From Pseudomonadota bacterium (GTDB lineage Bacteria; Pseudomonadota; Gammaproteobacteria; Steroidobacterales; Steroidobacteraceae): a stretch of DNA of 64,000 nucleotides. The notes below the pieces were generated by a model. The model had not been told where the DNA came from and searched no databases. It was given only the letters and a program-made list of their open reading frames with translations. Made by a program: the position numbers and the translations under genes. The stretch lies in contig JAEYUC010000081.1 in NCBI GenBank assembly GCA_023433705.1, forward strand, positions 1 through 64,000. Direction: 5' to 3'. Positions within the stretch are counted from its first letter, which is position 1, and each line of letters starts with the position of its first letter. This document shows positions 37,895-44,534 of the stretch, piece after piece.

Positions 37895-38797
37895 ATGTCC
37901 CAGATGAAGAAACGTTTTCGTACCGGCCTGTCGATCCTGTGCCTGCTGCCGCTCGCGGCGATGGCCCGCGAAGTATCCGTGGAACGCAAGGTCGCAGCGG
38001 ACGCGAACGGTGAGGTCGTCATTTCCAACGTCTCGGGATCGATCGACGTGCGCGGCTGGGACCGCAACGAGGTCCAGGTCACGGGTCGTCTCGGGGATGC
38101 CATCGAGAGACTGGACGTCGAAACCTCCGGCGGACGCACCGTCATCAAGGTGATCCTGCCGCGCGGCCGGTCGTCCGGTGACGCCGACGCCGACCTGGAC
38201 ATCCAGGTTCCGCGCGGCAGCCGCGTCGAGGCCAGCGTCGTGAGCGCGGATCTTTCCTCGCGCGGCGTGCTCGGCCAGCAGCGTCTGAAGAGCGTGAGCG
38301 GCGAGATCACCGCGGACATCGCGGGCGACGATTCGGAGCTGCGCACGGTGAGCGGCGACCTCACGATCCGGGGCAGCGGCAAACCGCTGCGGCTGCGCGC
38401 CAGCACCATCAGCGGCGACATCGACCTGACGAACGCGGCCGGATCGGTCGACGTCGTGACGGTGAGCGGCGGCGCGCGACTGGACCTGATCGACGCCAGC
38501 GATGTGCGCGGCCGCACGACCTCGGGCGAACTCGAGGTGCGGGCCAGACTGACGCGCGATGGACGGGTCGACGTCGAAGGCGTGAGCGGAGAGATCACCC
38601 TGCGCGTTTCCGCGCCGGACGGCTTCTCCGCGGAAATCGAATCCTTCAGCGGCGACATCCATGGCTGCCTGGCCGGCAACGTGGAACGCGTGAGCAAGTA
38701 CGGCCCTGGCAAGCGGCTCAACATCCGCACCGTCGAAGCCGGTGCCCGGGTGCGCGCCAAGACCATGTCGGGCGACGTCGACATCTGCGATCGCTGA
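37895..38797 (+). CDS. secreted DUF4097 beta-strand repeat protein
   Basis: The 300-residue protein has a signal peptide (LSILCLLPLAAMARE). A regular series of short beta-turn repeats with a recurring VSGDI/VSGEI core follows (for example NVSGSIDVRGW, KSVSGEITADI, RTVSGDLTIRG, STISGDIDLTN, ESFSGDIHG, KTMSGDVDICD). This is the DUF4097/LiaG-like right-handed beta-structure, whose function is unknown. It starts 2 bases after the anti-sigma candidate and would be part of the same envelope-linked regulon. Confidence 0.85.
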   Translation: MSQMKKRFRTGLSILCLLPLAAMAREVSVERKVAADANGEVVISNVSGSIDVRGWDRNEVQVTGRLGDAIERLDVETSGGRTVIKVILPRGRSSGDADADLDIQVPRGSRVEASVVSADLSSRGVLGQQRLKSVSGEITADIAGDDSELRTVSGDLTIRGSGKPLRLRASTISGDIDLTNAAGSVDVVTVSGGARLDLIDASDVRGRTTSGELEVRARLTRDGRVDVEGVSGEITLRVSAPDGFSAEIESFSGDIHGCLAGNVERVSKYGPGKRLNIRTVEAGARVRAKTMSGDVDICDR

Positions 38798-38864
38798 GAC
38801 GCCGCTGACGCGCGGCTGACTTCCGCGCATCGCGCCGCGACCGGCCCGCTACAATGTCGGCCGC

Positions 38865-40070
38865 GTGCGTGTCCTCAAATGGGTTTCCATGGTTCTTGGT
38901 GCGATCCTCGCGCTCGCCGTGATCGGCGTGCTCATGGTCGTCTGGTTCGTGGATCCCAATCGCTTCAAGCCGCGGATCGAATCCGCGGTGCGCGATGCGA
39001 CCGGTCGCGAATTCACGCTGGCCGGTGACATCGAACTCGGTTTCTTCCCCTGGCTCGCGTTGCGCACGGGCGCCGGCACCTTCGGCAACGCGGAAGGATT
39101 CGGCGCCGATCCGATGGTGAGCTGGCAGGGCGCGCAGCTCGGTGTGAAGCTCATCCCGCTGATCCGCGGAGATCTCGTCGTGGACCGCGTGCGCATTTCC
39201 GGCGCCGACGTGCGCCTGGTCAGGAACGCGGATGGCCGTGGCAACTGGGAGGGTATCGGCGGCGACACGCCCGCCGACCCCAATGCAAAATCCCGCGACA
39301 TCAGCGTTGGCGGCATCGAGATCACCGACAGCCGGGTCTCGTTCGTGGACGAAGGCGCGGCAACGCGCATCGAAGTCACCGACCTCGACCTCGAGACCGA
39401 CGAAATCGTGGTGGGCCAGCCGTTCACGGATACGGAAATCGCGGGCCGTCTGCACATGGACGGATTCGCGCCCGAGGGCGTGCCGTTCCGACTCGAGGTT
39501 CCCAAGGCCGAACTGGACGAGGAAATCACACGCTTCGGCGTCGAGGAATTCGAACTCGCTTTCGGTGGTTTCGAGGCACAGGGGGGCGTACGCGGCAGCC
39601 TCGGTGACGACGTGAGCTTCGCAGGAGCAATCGAGACCAACATGTTCGATCTGCGCTCGCTGCTCGCTTCCGTCGGGATCGAGCCGCCGAAGACCACCGA
39701 CCCGAAGGCGCTCGGCGGAATCGCCACGCGGGCGACGTGGAAGTTCGATGCGGGCGCCGTCGAGATCCAGCCGCTGGCGCTCACCGTCGACGACACGAAG
39801 TTCACGGGCAACTTCCAGCGCGGTGCGGGCGACCACGCGATCGGCGAGTTCAAACTATCCGGCGACTCGCTCGACATCGCGCGTTACGTGCCGCCACCCG
39901 ATCCGGAAAGCGAACCTTTCGTGTTGCCCACCGCGGCGCTCAAGGCGCTGCGCTTCCGCGGCGTGATCGAGCTCGCGGAGGCGAAATACGAAGACATCCT
40001 CATGAAAGGCGTGACGCTGCGACTGCTGCTCGACGAAGGCGGACTGCGCGGCGAGGGCAAGGCTCCATGA
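38865..40070 (+). CDS. short AsmA family protein
   Basis: The 401-residue protein has an N-terminal anchor helix (about 8-28) followed by the AsmA N-terminal pattern: VDPNRFKPRIESAVRDATGR near 29, LAGDIELGFFPWLAL near 52 and LGVKLIPLIRGDLVVDRV near 90. AsmA-like proteins are bridge-like envelope proteins linked to phospholipid transport. Full AsmA proteins are usually 600 residues or more. Here the frame stops after LRLLLDEGG, where the C-terminal AsmA_2 region would normally continue. The stop overlaps the mutY ATG (40067-40070), so the shortening looks established. The start is GTG 38865. Confidence 0.8.
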   Translation: MRVLKWVSMVLGAILALAVIGVLMVVWFVDPNRFKPRIESAVRDATGREFTLAGDIELGFFPWLALRTGAGTFGNAEGFGADPMVSWQGAQLGVKLIPLIRGDLVVDRVRISGADVRLVRNADGRGNWEGIGGDTPADPNAKSRDISVGGIEITDSRVSFVDEGAATRIEVTDLDLETDEIVVGQPFTDTEIAGRLHMDGFAPEGVPFRLEVPKAELDEEITRFGVEEFELAFGGFEAQGGVRGSLGDDVSFAGAIETNMFDLRSLLASVGIEPPKTTDPKALGGIATRATWKFDAGAVEIQPLALTVDDTKFTGNFQRGAGDHAIGEFKLSGDSLDIARYVPPPDPESEPFVLPTAALKALRFRGVIELAEAKYEDILMKGVTLRLLLDEGGLRGEGKAP

Positions 40071-41128
40071 AACCCATCGCGCCGCGACTCGTGGAATGGC
40101 ATGCGCATGCCGGCCGCCACGATCTGCCATGGCAGCGGCATCCAACGAAGGAGAGCAGCGCGTATCGCGTGTGGGTTTCGGAGATCATGCTGCAGCAGAC
40201 GCAGGTCGCCACGGTGATTCCGTACTTCGAGCGCTTCATGCGCAGTTTCCCGGACGCGCGGACGCTTGCGGACGCGGAGTTGAACGAGGTCCTGCACCAC
40301 TGGACCGGGCTTGGCTACTACGCGCGCGCGCGCAACCTGCATCGCGCGGCGCAGGTGATCCGCGACGAACACGGCGGCGTGTTTCCGCGCGATTTCGATG
40401 CGGTCGTCGCGTTGCCCGGGGTTGGCCGTTCCACGGCGGGCGCGATCCTCGCGTTGTCGCGCAACGAACGACACGCAATCCTCGACGGCAACGTGAAACG
40501 CGTGTTGACGCGTTATTACGCAATCGATGGCGCGCCGGACGAGAAGGCGACGCTCGAGACCTTGTGGAAACACGCGGAGGAAAACACCCCGGCCGTTGAC
40601 GCCGCGACCTACACGCAGGCCGTCATGGACCTGGGTGCGACGTTGTGCACGCGCGCGAAGCCGCGTTGCGCCGAATGCCCGCTAACTACCGACTGCCGCG
40701 CCCGCATCGAGGGGCGGCAGAACGAGTTGCCGGCGCCGAAACGCAGGCGCGCCGAGCGCCGCCAGCGCCGCGCGGTCATGCTGGTTGCGCGTCACGAACG
40801 GGCGGTGCTGCTCGTGCAACGTCCCGCGACCGGCATCTGGGGTGGGTTGTGGTGTTTGCCGGAATTCGCCGACCGGGCGGATGCCGAATCCTTCGCCGCC
40901 ACCGCGCTGGCGAACGCGCGCGTCTCGGATGCACCACTGCCCGACATCGAACACAGCTTCACGCACTTCGACCTGACGATCACGCCGATCGTCGCGAACT
41001 GTCGTCGCGACCTCCGCATTCAAGAAGGCGGCGCGCTGTGGTATGACCTGTCGCGGCCCATGCGGGTCGGATTGCCGGCGCCCATCAAGTCGCTGCTCGC
41101 GGAACTCTCGGAGAAAACCGGTTCATGA
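40067..41128 (+). CDS. mutY: A/G-specific adenine DNA glycosylase
   Basis: MutY removes adenine mispaired with 8-oxoguanine. The 353-residue enzyme shows SEIMLQQTQVATV near 38 (catalytic Glu), the helix-hairpin-helix LPGVGRSTAGAI near 115, the catalytic Asp region ILDGNVKRVL near 138, and the [4Fe-4S] set Cys-x6-Cys-x2-Cys-x5-Cys (CTRAKPRCAECPLTTDC, about 190-206). The C-terminal NUDIX-like 8-oxoG recognition domain follows, with GIWGGLWCLPEF near 258. It starts in the asmA stop and ends in the yggX start (both ATGA overlaps), matching the common asmA-mutY-yggX order of gammaproteobacteria. Confidence 0.95.
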   Translation: MKPIAPRLVEWHAHAGRHDLPWQRHPTKESSAYRVWVSEIMLQQTQVATVIPYFERFMRSFPDARTLADAELNEVLHHWTGLGYYARARNLHRAAQVIRDEHGGVFPRDFDAVVALPGVGRSTAGAILALSRNERHAILDGNVKRVLTRYYAIDGAPDEKATLETLWKHAEENTPAVDAATYTQAVMDLGATLCTRAKPRCAECPLTTDCRARIEGRQNELPAPKRRRAERRQRRAVMLVARHERAVLLVQRPATGIWGGLWCLPEFADRADAESFAATALANARVSDAPLPDIEHSFTHFDLTITPIVANCRRDLRIQEGGALWYDLSRPMRVGLPAPIKSLLAELSEKTGS

Positions 41129-41397
41129 GAATGGTCAATTGCGTGTTGCTGGGACGCGAGGCGCCCGGCCTGGACAAGCAGCCGTATCCCGGCGAGCTCG
41201 GCAAACGTATCTTCGAAAACGTTTCGAAGGAAGCCTGGCAGCAATGGGTGCGGCATCAGGTCATGCTGATCAACGAGTATCGGCTCACGCCGATCGAGCC
41301 CGCGCACCGCAAGCGGCTCGAATACGAGATGGAGAAGTTCTTCTTCGGCGAAGGCTCGTCCGCGCCGAAGGAATTCGTCCCTCCGCCCGATAAGTAG
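41125..41397 (+). CDS. yggX: Fe(2+)-trafficking protein YggX
   Basis: The 90-residue protein has the YggX signature: VNCVLLGREAPGLD at the N-terminus with the conserved Cys, PYPGELGKRIFENVS near 21, WVRHQVMLINEYRL near 42 and EMEKFFFGEG near 68. YggX supports Fe-S cluster repair and protects against oxidative damage, which suits its coupling to the Fe-S enzyme MutY upstream (4-base overlap). An in-frame ATG two codons on is an alternative start. Confidence 0.95.
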   Translation: MRMVNCVLLGREAPGLDKQPYPGELGKRIFENVSKEAWQQWVRHQVMLINEYRLTPIEPAHRKRLEYEMEKFFFGEGSSAPKEFVPPPDK

Positions 41398-41406
41398 ACT
41401 CACGAT

Positions 41407-41434
41407 AAAAAAAGACGGCGCAGTCTCCTGCGCC
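41407..41434 (-). terminator. intrinsic terminator of the pirin gene
   Basis: GGCGCAG (41417-41423) and CTGCGCC (41428-41434) form a 7-base stem with a TCTC loop. Read on the minus strand it is followed by a run of seven T (complement of 41407-41413). It lies between the yggX and pirin ends, so it terminates the minus-strand pirin gene and probably also blocks yggX read-through. Confidence 0.85.
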
Positions 41435-41477
41435 GCCCAGATGAGGCTTGCGAGCGGGGGGAGCTCGAAGCCTGTTG

Positions 41478-42353
41478 CTAGAACTTCCCGGCCTGGAAGT
41501 CCGCGAAAGCCTGGTGAAGCTCCTCGCGCGTATTCATCACGAACGGGCCATATCGCGCCACGGGCTCCTTCAACGGCCGGCCCGCGACCAGGATCGCGCG
41601 ACTGCGCGGCGCACGTCCGTTCAGACGCACCTCCGTGCCGTCGCCGAGTACACCTAACTCCTGCGCGTCGATCGTGGCCGCCTCTCGGCCCGTGCCCACG
41701 CACACCGCGCCCTCGTACACGTAGACGAACGCGGAGTGACCCGCCGTTACCGGCAGCACGAAATCCACGCCCGCGTCGAGCCGGATGTCCATGTAGACAG
41801 GATCGGTCGCCGGCTGCTTCACCGGCCCGACCGCGCCCTCGAGGCTGCCCGCGATGACCTTCACGCTGACGCCGGGCCTATCCACCACCGGTAGCCTGTC
41901 GCCGCCGAATTCCTGATAGTTAGGCGCCGTCATCTTGTCCTTCGCCGGCAGGTTCATCCACAGCTGGAACCCGCGCATGCGGCCCTCGGTCTGCTCCGGC
42001 ATCTCCGAGTGCACGATGCCGCGGCCGGCGGTCATCCACTGCACGGCGCCCGGCTCGAGCACACCCTCGTGGCCATGGTTGTCCTTGTGGCGCATGCGCC
42101 CGTCGAGCATGTACGTGACGGTCTCGAAACCGCGGTGGGGGTGCTCCGGGAAGCCGGCGATGTAATCCTCGGCCTTGTCCGTGCCGAACTCGTCGAGCAG
42201 CAGGAACGGATCGAGGTCGGGCAGCCGGGGCTGGCCGATGACACGGGTGAGTTTGACGCCCGCGCCGTCGGACGCGGGCATGCCGCGCAGCGTCTGCGTG
42301 ACGGCCCTCGTGACGGTGTCAGGGGTGTGGGAGACGGCGGTCTGGGTATTCAT
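41478..42353 (-). CDS. pirin family protein
   Basis: The 291-residue bicupin has the pirin metal-site residues in HPHRGFETVTYML (about 72-84) and the third and fourth ligands in RGIVHSEMPE (His and Glu near 113-115). It also has FQLWMNLP near 127. Pirins bind iron and act as quercetinases or redox-linked regulators; the specific role is uncertain. A C-terminal pirin domain (DFVLPVTAGHSAFVYVYEG near 193) completes the fold. A terminator follows at 41407-41434. Confidence 0.92.
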   Translation of the reverse strand: MNTQTAVSHTPDTVTRAVTQTLRGMPASDGAGVKLTRVIGQPRLPDLDPFLLLDEFGTDKAEDYIAGFPEHPHRGFETVTYMLDGRMRHKDNHGHEGVLEPGAVQWMTAGRGIVHSEMPEQTEGRMRGFQLWMNLPAKDKMTAPNYQEFGGDRLPVVDRPGVSVKVIAGSLEGAVGPVKQPATDPVYMDIRLDAGVDFVLPVTAGHSAFVYVYEGAVCVGTGREAATIDAQELGVLGDGTEVRLNGRAPRSRAILVAGRPLKEPVARYGPFVMNTREELHQAFADFQAGKF

Positions 42354-42413
42354 AGGCCGCCCGACATGGAGCCGGAAGCGCCGAAAGCAAGTGCGCCGGA
42401 CTTCACCGGGGGC

Positions 42414-43349
42414 TCAGCCAAAAACGAGGGCCGAAGCCTTCTTTTCGGCGGAAAGCGGCCGGAATACGCCGCCCGCATTGGCGCTGACGTTGGTGATTTC
42501 GCCCGCGATCACTCGCTGGTTGTCGCTGTAGAGGTCGATGCGCACGAACGAGAACGGTGCGCTCAGCGCGCTCGCCACGCGCAGCATCTCGGGCAGCGTG
42601 TCCGGTTTCGGCAGTACCTTGGGCGAGCGCGGGTAGAGGATCGAAAAGTCCTGCTCGCGCCACTCGGTGTCGAGGATCTTGCGCGTGTGATGCGTATGCC
42701 GGTCCATGTCCACCTGGATCAGCTTCGGAACGCCGTTGAAGCAGAAGAACCGGTAGTCCGACAGATCGGCGTTGTCGAATACCAGCGGCTCTACGATGAC
42801 CTTGGGACGCAGCGTCTGGTAGTTGCGTTCTCGGCCGGCCACGTAGTAGTTCAAGTTGAACCACTTACGGATGCGTTCGCGATCGATGTGTTCGCCCTGT
42901 CTGCGCAGGATGTACTGCGCGCTCGCGTGCGTGGGCTTGATGATGCAGCGGGCCGGGAAATCGAAGCTATCCACCTGCGCGGGCGAACGCAGCACCGCCA
43001 GCGTCGGAACGTTGTATTCGTCGCCGATCGTCGCCTTGATGTAGATCTTGACGAGTTCCTTGTCCGAAACGAACACGCGCAGCGGGTCGATGATCTCGTC
43101 CGTCGTCTTGAGTCGATAGAGGACGTCGTTCCACAACATTTCGTCGCCGGGCAGGCGCTTGTGTTTGCTGAGGAACAGCAGCCGGTGATAGAGGTTGTCG
43201 CCGAAGCGGTTGTGAGGAAGGACGCGGCGCCGGAGCTTCGGCAGCATCGTCGCCAGCAGGCGATAAAACGCGGAATCCCGATTCTTCTCTAGCGCATGTT
43301 CTTCTGGCGCTGGCGCGCCGTGGGCGTTGGCCGCTGTCGCTTCAACCAT
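42414..43349 (-). CDS. TupA-like ATP-grasp protein
   Basis: The 311-residue protein resembles the TupA-like ATP-grasp family seen in teichuronopeptide and capsule loci. It has the central DFPARCIIKPTHAS (Lys near 155) and VIVEPLVF near 200, then DYRFFCFNGVPKLIQVD near 215 and FVRIDLYS near 275. It would ligate an amino acid or similar carboxylate to an acceptor using ATP. No glycosyltransferases or peptidoglycan genes are beside it. ATG at 43347-43349 follows GAGGT; the longer open frame to 43439 has no support. It is a single-gene unit. Confidence 0.78.
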   Translation of the reverse strand: MVEATAANAHGAPAPEEHALEKNRDSAFYRLLATMLPKLRRRVLPHNRFGDNLYHRLLFLSKHKRLPGDEMLWNDVLYRLKTTDEIIDPLRVFVSDKELVKIYIKATIGDEYNVPTLAVLRSPAQVDSFDFPARCIIKPTHASAQYILRRQGEHIDRERIRKWFNLNYYVAGRERNYQTLRPKVIVEPLVFDNADLSDYRFFCFNGVPKLIQVDMDRHTHHTRKILDTEWREQDFSILYPRSPKVLPKPDTLPEMLRVASALSAPFSFVRIDLYSDNQRVIAGEITNVSANAGGVFRPLSAEKKASALVFG

Positions 43350-43488
43350 GGTGGACCTCACGAAAGGGAGGCCATTTATGGCGGGCCGGCAATGGCAAAG
43401 CTGTAGGAAAGCGCGTGGCGGAATCGCCGCATATGCCACCCAACCGTGCGGAAGTTGCCGGCGGACCGGGCAGGGCAGGCTAACCTCA

Positions 43489-43512
43489 CAAAATCAAACA
43501 GTTGCGATTTTG
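43489..43512 (+). promoter_or_regulatory. AT-rich inverted repeat before the tRNA-Phe promoter
   Basis: CAAAATC (43489-43495) and GATTTTG (43506-43512) form a 7-base inverted repeat just upstream of the -35 box of the tRNA-Phe promoter. The AT-rich tract is unlike its GC-rich surroundings and could be an UP-element-like or protein-binding site. Confidence 0.4.
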
Positions 43513-43517
43513 ATTGC

Positions 43518-43548
43518 TTGACGTCCCCGCGGCCGGCCGTTCTAATAC
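43518..43548 (+). promoter_or_regulatory. promoter of tRNA-Phe
   Basis: TTGACG at 43518-43523 is followed 17 bases later by TCTAAT (43541-43546), or two bases further on by TAATAC (43543-43548). A GC-rich discriminator comes next, as in stringently controlled stable-RNA promoters. The tRNA begins about 42 bases downstream. Confidence 0.65.
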
Positions 43549-43589
43549 GCGCCCCTCGTTCGAGGGCTCCCGAGAGGGATTCCAACGGC

Positions 43590-43665
43590 GGCCAGGTAGC
43601 TCAGTTGGTAGAGCAGCGGATTGAAAATCCGCGTGTCGATGGTTCGATTCCGTCCCTGGCCACCA
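43590..43665 (+). tRNA. tRNA-Phe (anticodon GAA)
   Basis: The 76-base gene has acceptor GGCCAGG pairing with CCTGGCC. The anticodon stem GCGGA/TCCGC has loop TTGAAAA (anticodon GAA). The T arm contains GGTTCGATTCC. The discriminator A and CCA are encoded (43662-43665). A close copy of its last 12 bases recurs downstream at 43800-43811. Confidence 0.96.
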
Positions 43666-43811
43666 TTTCCGCTTCGCTCGCTACGCTCGCTGCGCTCCAA
43701 TGGTGGCCAGGGACGTAATGCCTGCGCTCGCTTGCGCGAGCGCGTTCGGCCGGGCGAGAGCACGTTAAGTGCTCTCGCAAAGGCATCCGGCCTCACCCAT
43801 CCCTGGCCACC
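43653..43811 (+). repeat. duplicated tRNA-Phe 3'-end sequence
   Basis: TCCCTGGCCACC occurs at 43653-43664 (inside tRNA-Phe) and again at 43800-43811. Its reverse complement GGTGGCCAGGGA lies at 43702-43713. The inverted copy could pair with either direct copy as a terminator-like stem. Direct copies of a tRNA end also look like attachment-site scars, but no integrase is present. Confidence 0.75.
43724..43778 (+). repeat. palindromic repeat unit, copy 1
   Basis: Two hairpins lie side by side: GCGCTCGC/GCGAGCGC (43724-43731 with 43736-43743, loop TTGC) and GCGAGAGCAC/GTGCTCTCGC (43754-43763 with 43769-43778, loop GTTAA). The stretch 43736-43772 recurs exactly 150 bases downstream, so this is a REP-like intergenic element. 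Confidence 0.75.
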
Positions 43812-43885
43812 TTTGTTTAGCTCGCTTCGCTCGCGTGGCTCATTTGACTGGTGCAGAACGAGGAGAAGAACTCCCGGCGTGTTCC

Positions 43886-43929
43886 GCGAGCGCGTTCGGC
43901 CGGGCGAGAGCGCGTTGAGCGCATCTCGC
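43886..43929 (+). repeat. palindromic repeat unit, copy 2
   Basis: Bases 43886-43910 are identical to 43736-43760, and the next dozen bases differ at three positions. The second hairpin is degenerate here (GCGAGAGCGC against GCGCATCTCGC with a bulge). The gap 43666-43955 holds these repeats, the tRNA-end copies and low-complexity GCTTCGCTCGC strings; I see no gene in it. Confidence 0.7.
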
Positions 43930-43955
43930 GGGCCACCGATCGGTGACAATGCGGC

Positions 43956-44207
43956 ATGAACCTCGAATGGCTTGGCTTTGCCGCAGCGGCGCTGACCAGC
44001 GCGTCTTTCATTCCCCAGGCCGTCATGACGATCCGCACGCGTGACACGCGCGGCATATCGCTCGGGATGTACGCGATCTTCACGGTGGGAGTCGCGCTTT
44101 GGCTCGCGTATGGAATCGCGCTCGAGTCATGGCCGATGATCGTGGCGAATACGGCGACGCTGGCCCTGGCAGGGACGATCTTGGCGCTCAAGTTGCGGTA
44201 CGGTTGA
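43956..44207 (+). CDS. SemiSWEET-type sugar transporter
   Basis: The 83-residue protein has three membrane helices and the PQ-loop signature SFIPQAVMTIRTRDTRGIS near residue 17. This matches bacterial SemiSWEETs, which dimerise to carry mono- or disaccharides across the inner membrane. It is a single-gene unit right after the repeat cluster, and a TonB-dependent receptor gene starts 327 bases downstream. A shared sugar-uptake role with that receptor is possible but not shown. Confidence 0.88.
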   Translation: MNLEWLGFAAAALTSASFIPQAVMTIRTRDTRGISLGMYAIFTVGVALWLAYGIALESWPMIVANTATLALAGTILALKLRYG

Positions 44208-44534
44208 GTCATCCGGAGATGGAGCGCCACCCGCCCGGCCACCTGGGGGGGGGCGTCGGCGAGCGGTGTTGCCGCCCATTCGACAAACTTCGGTCAATAG
44301 CGAACTTTCTCGCTCGTGGCCCCGCCAACCGGGTGTTGCATACGCAACAAGCTGATCTTCTGCAATACGTGCCGGGTTTGCATGAGTTTCGCCAGCGCCA
44401 CATCGAGGGGTTTCACGTCTGGTAAATCGGTGTCAATTGCGGTACATACTGGTCAAGTTCGATCAAATCGAACGGTGAGCGACCGCTGAAGGGGCACGTC
44501 GATCACCGAAGAGCGCGCCATTGCTTGAGGGGAA
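44208..44534 (+). promoter_or_regulatory. regulatory gap upstream of the TonB-dependent receptor
   Basis: This 327-base gene-free stretch includes a run of eight G near 44247, a short palindrome GTTGCATACGCAAC near 44335, and a near-perfect operator-like palindrome at 44457-44473. It most likely carries the receptor's promoter; I could not fix -35 and -10 boxes with confidence. Confidence 0.45.
44457..44473 (+). promoter_or_regulatory. 17-base palindromic operator candidate
   Basis: GTTCGAT (44457-44463) and ATCGAAC (44467-44473) are perfect inverted halves around CAA, 61 bases before the receptor ATG. Size and symmetry fit a dimeric repressor or activator site. No regulator gene is adjacent, so the binding protein is unknown. 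Confidence 0.5.

Noticed and set aside
43653..43811. tRNA-Phe as an integration site of a genomic island
   Set aside because: Repeats of the tRNA end are only about 150 bases apart, and no integrase, phage or mobile gene lies between or beyond them.
43790..43815. Second tRNA gene suggested by the CCTGGCCACC copy
   Set aside because: Only the last dozen bases match; no D arm, anticodon arm or T arm precedes it.
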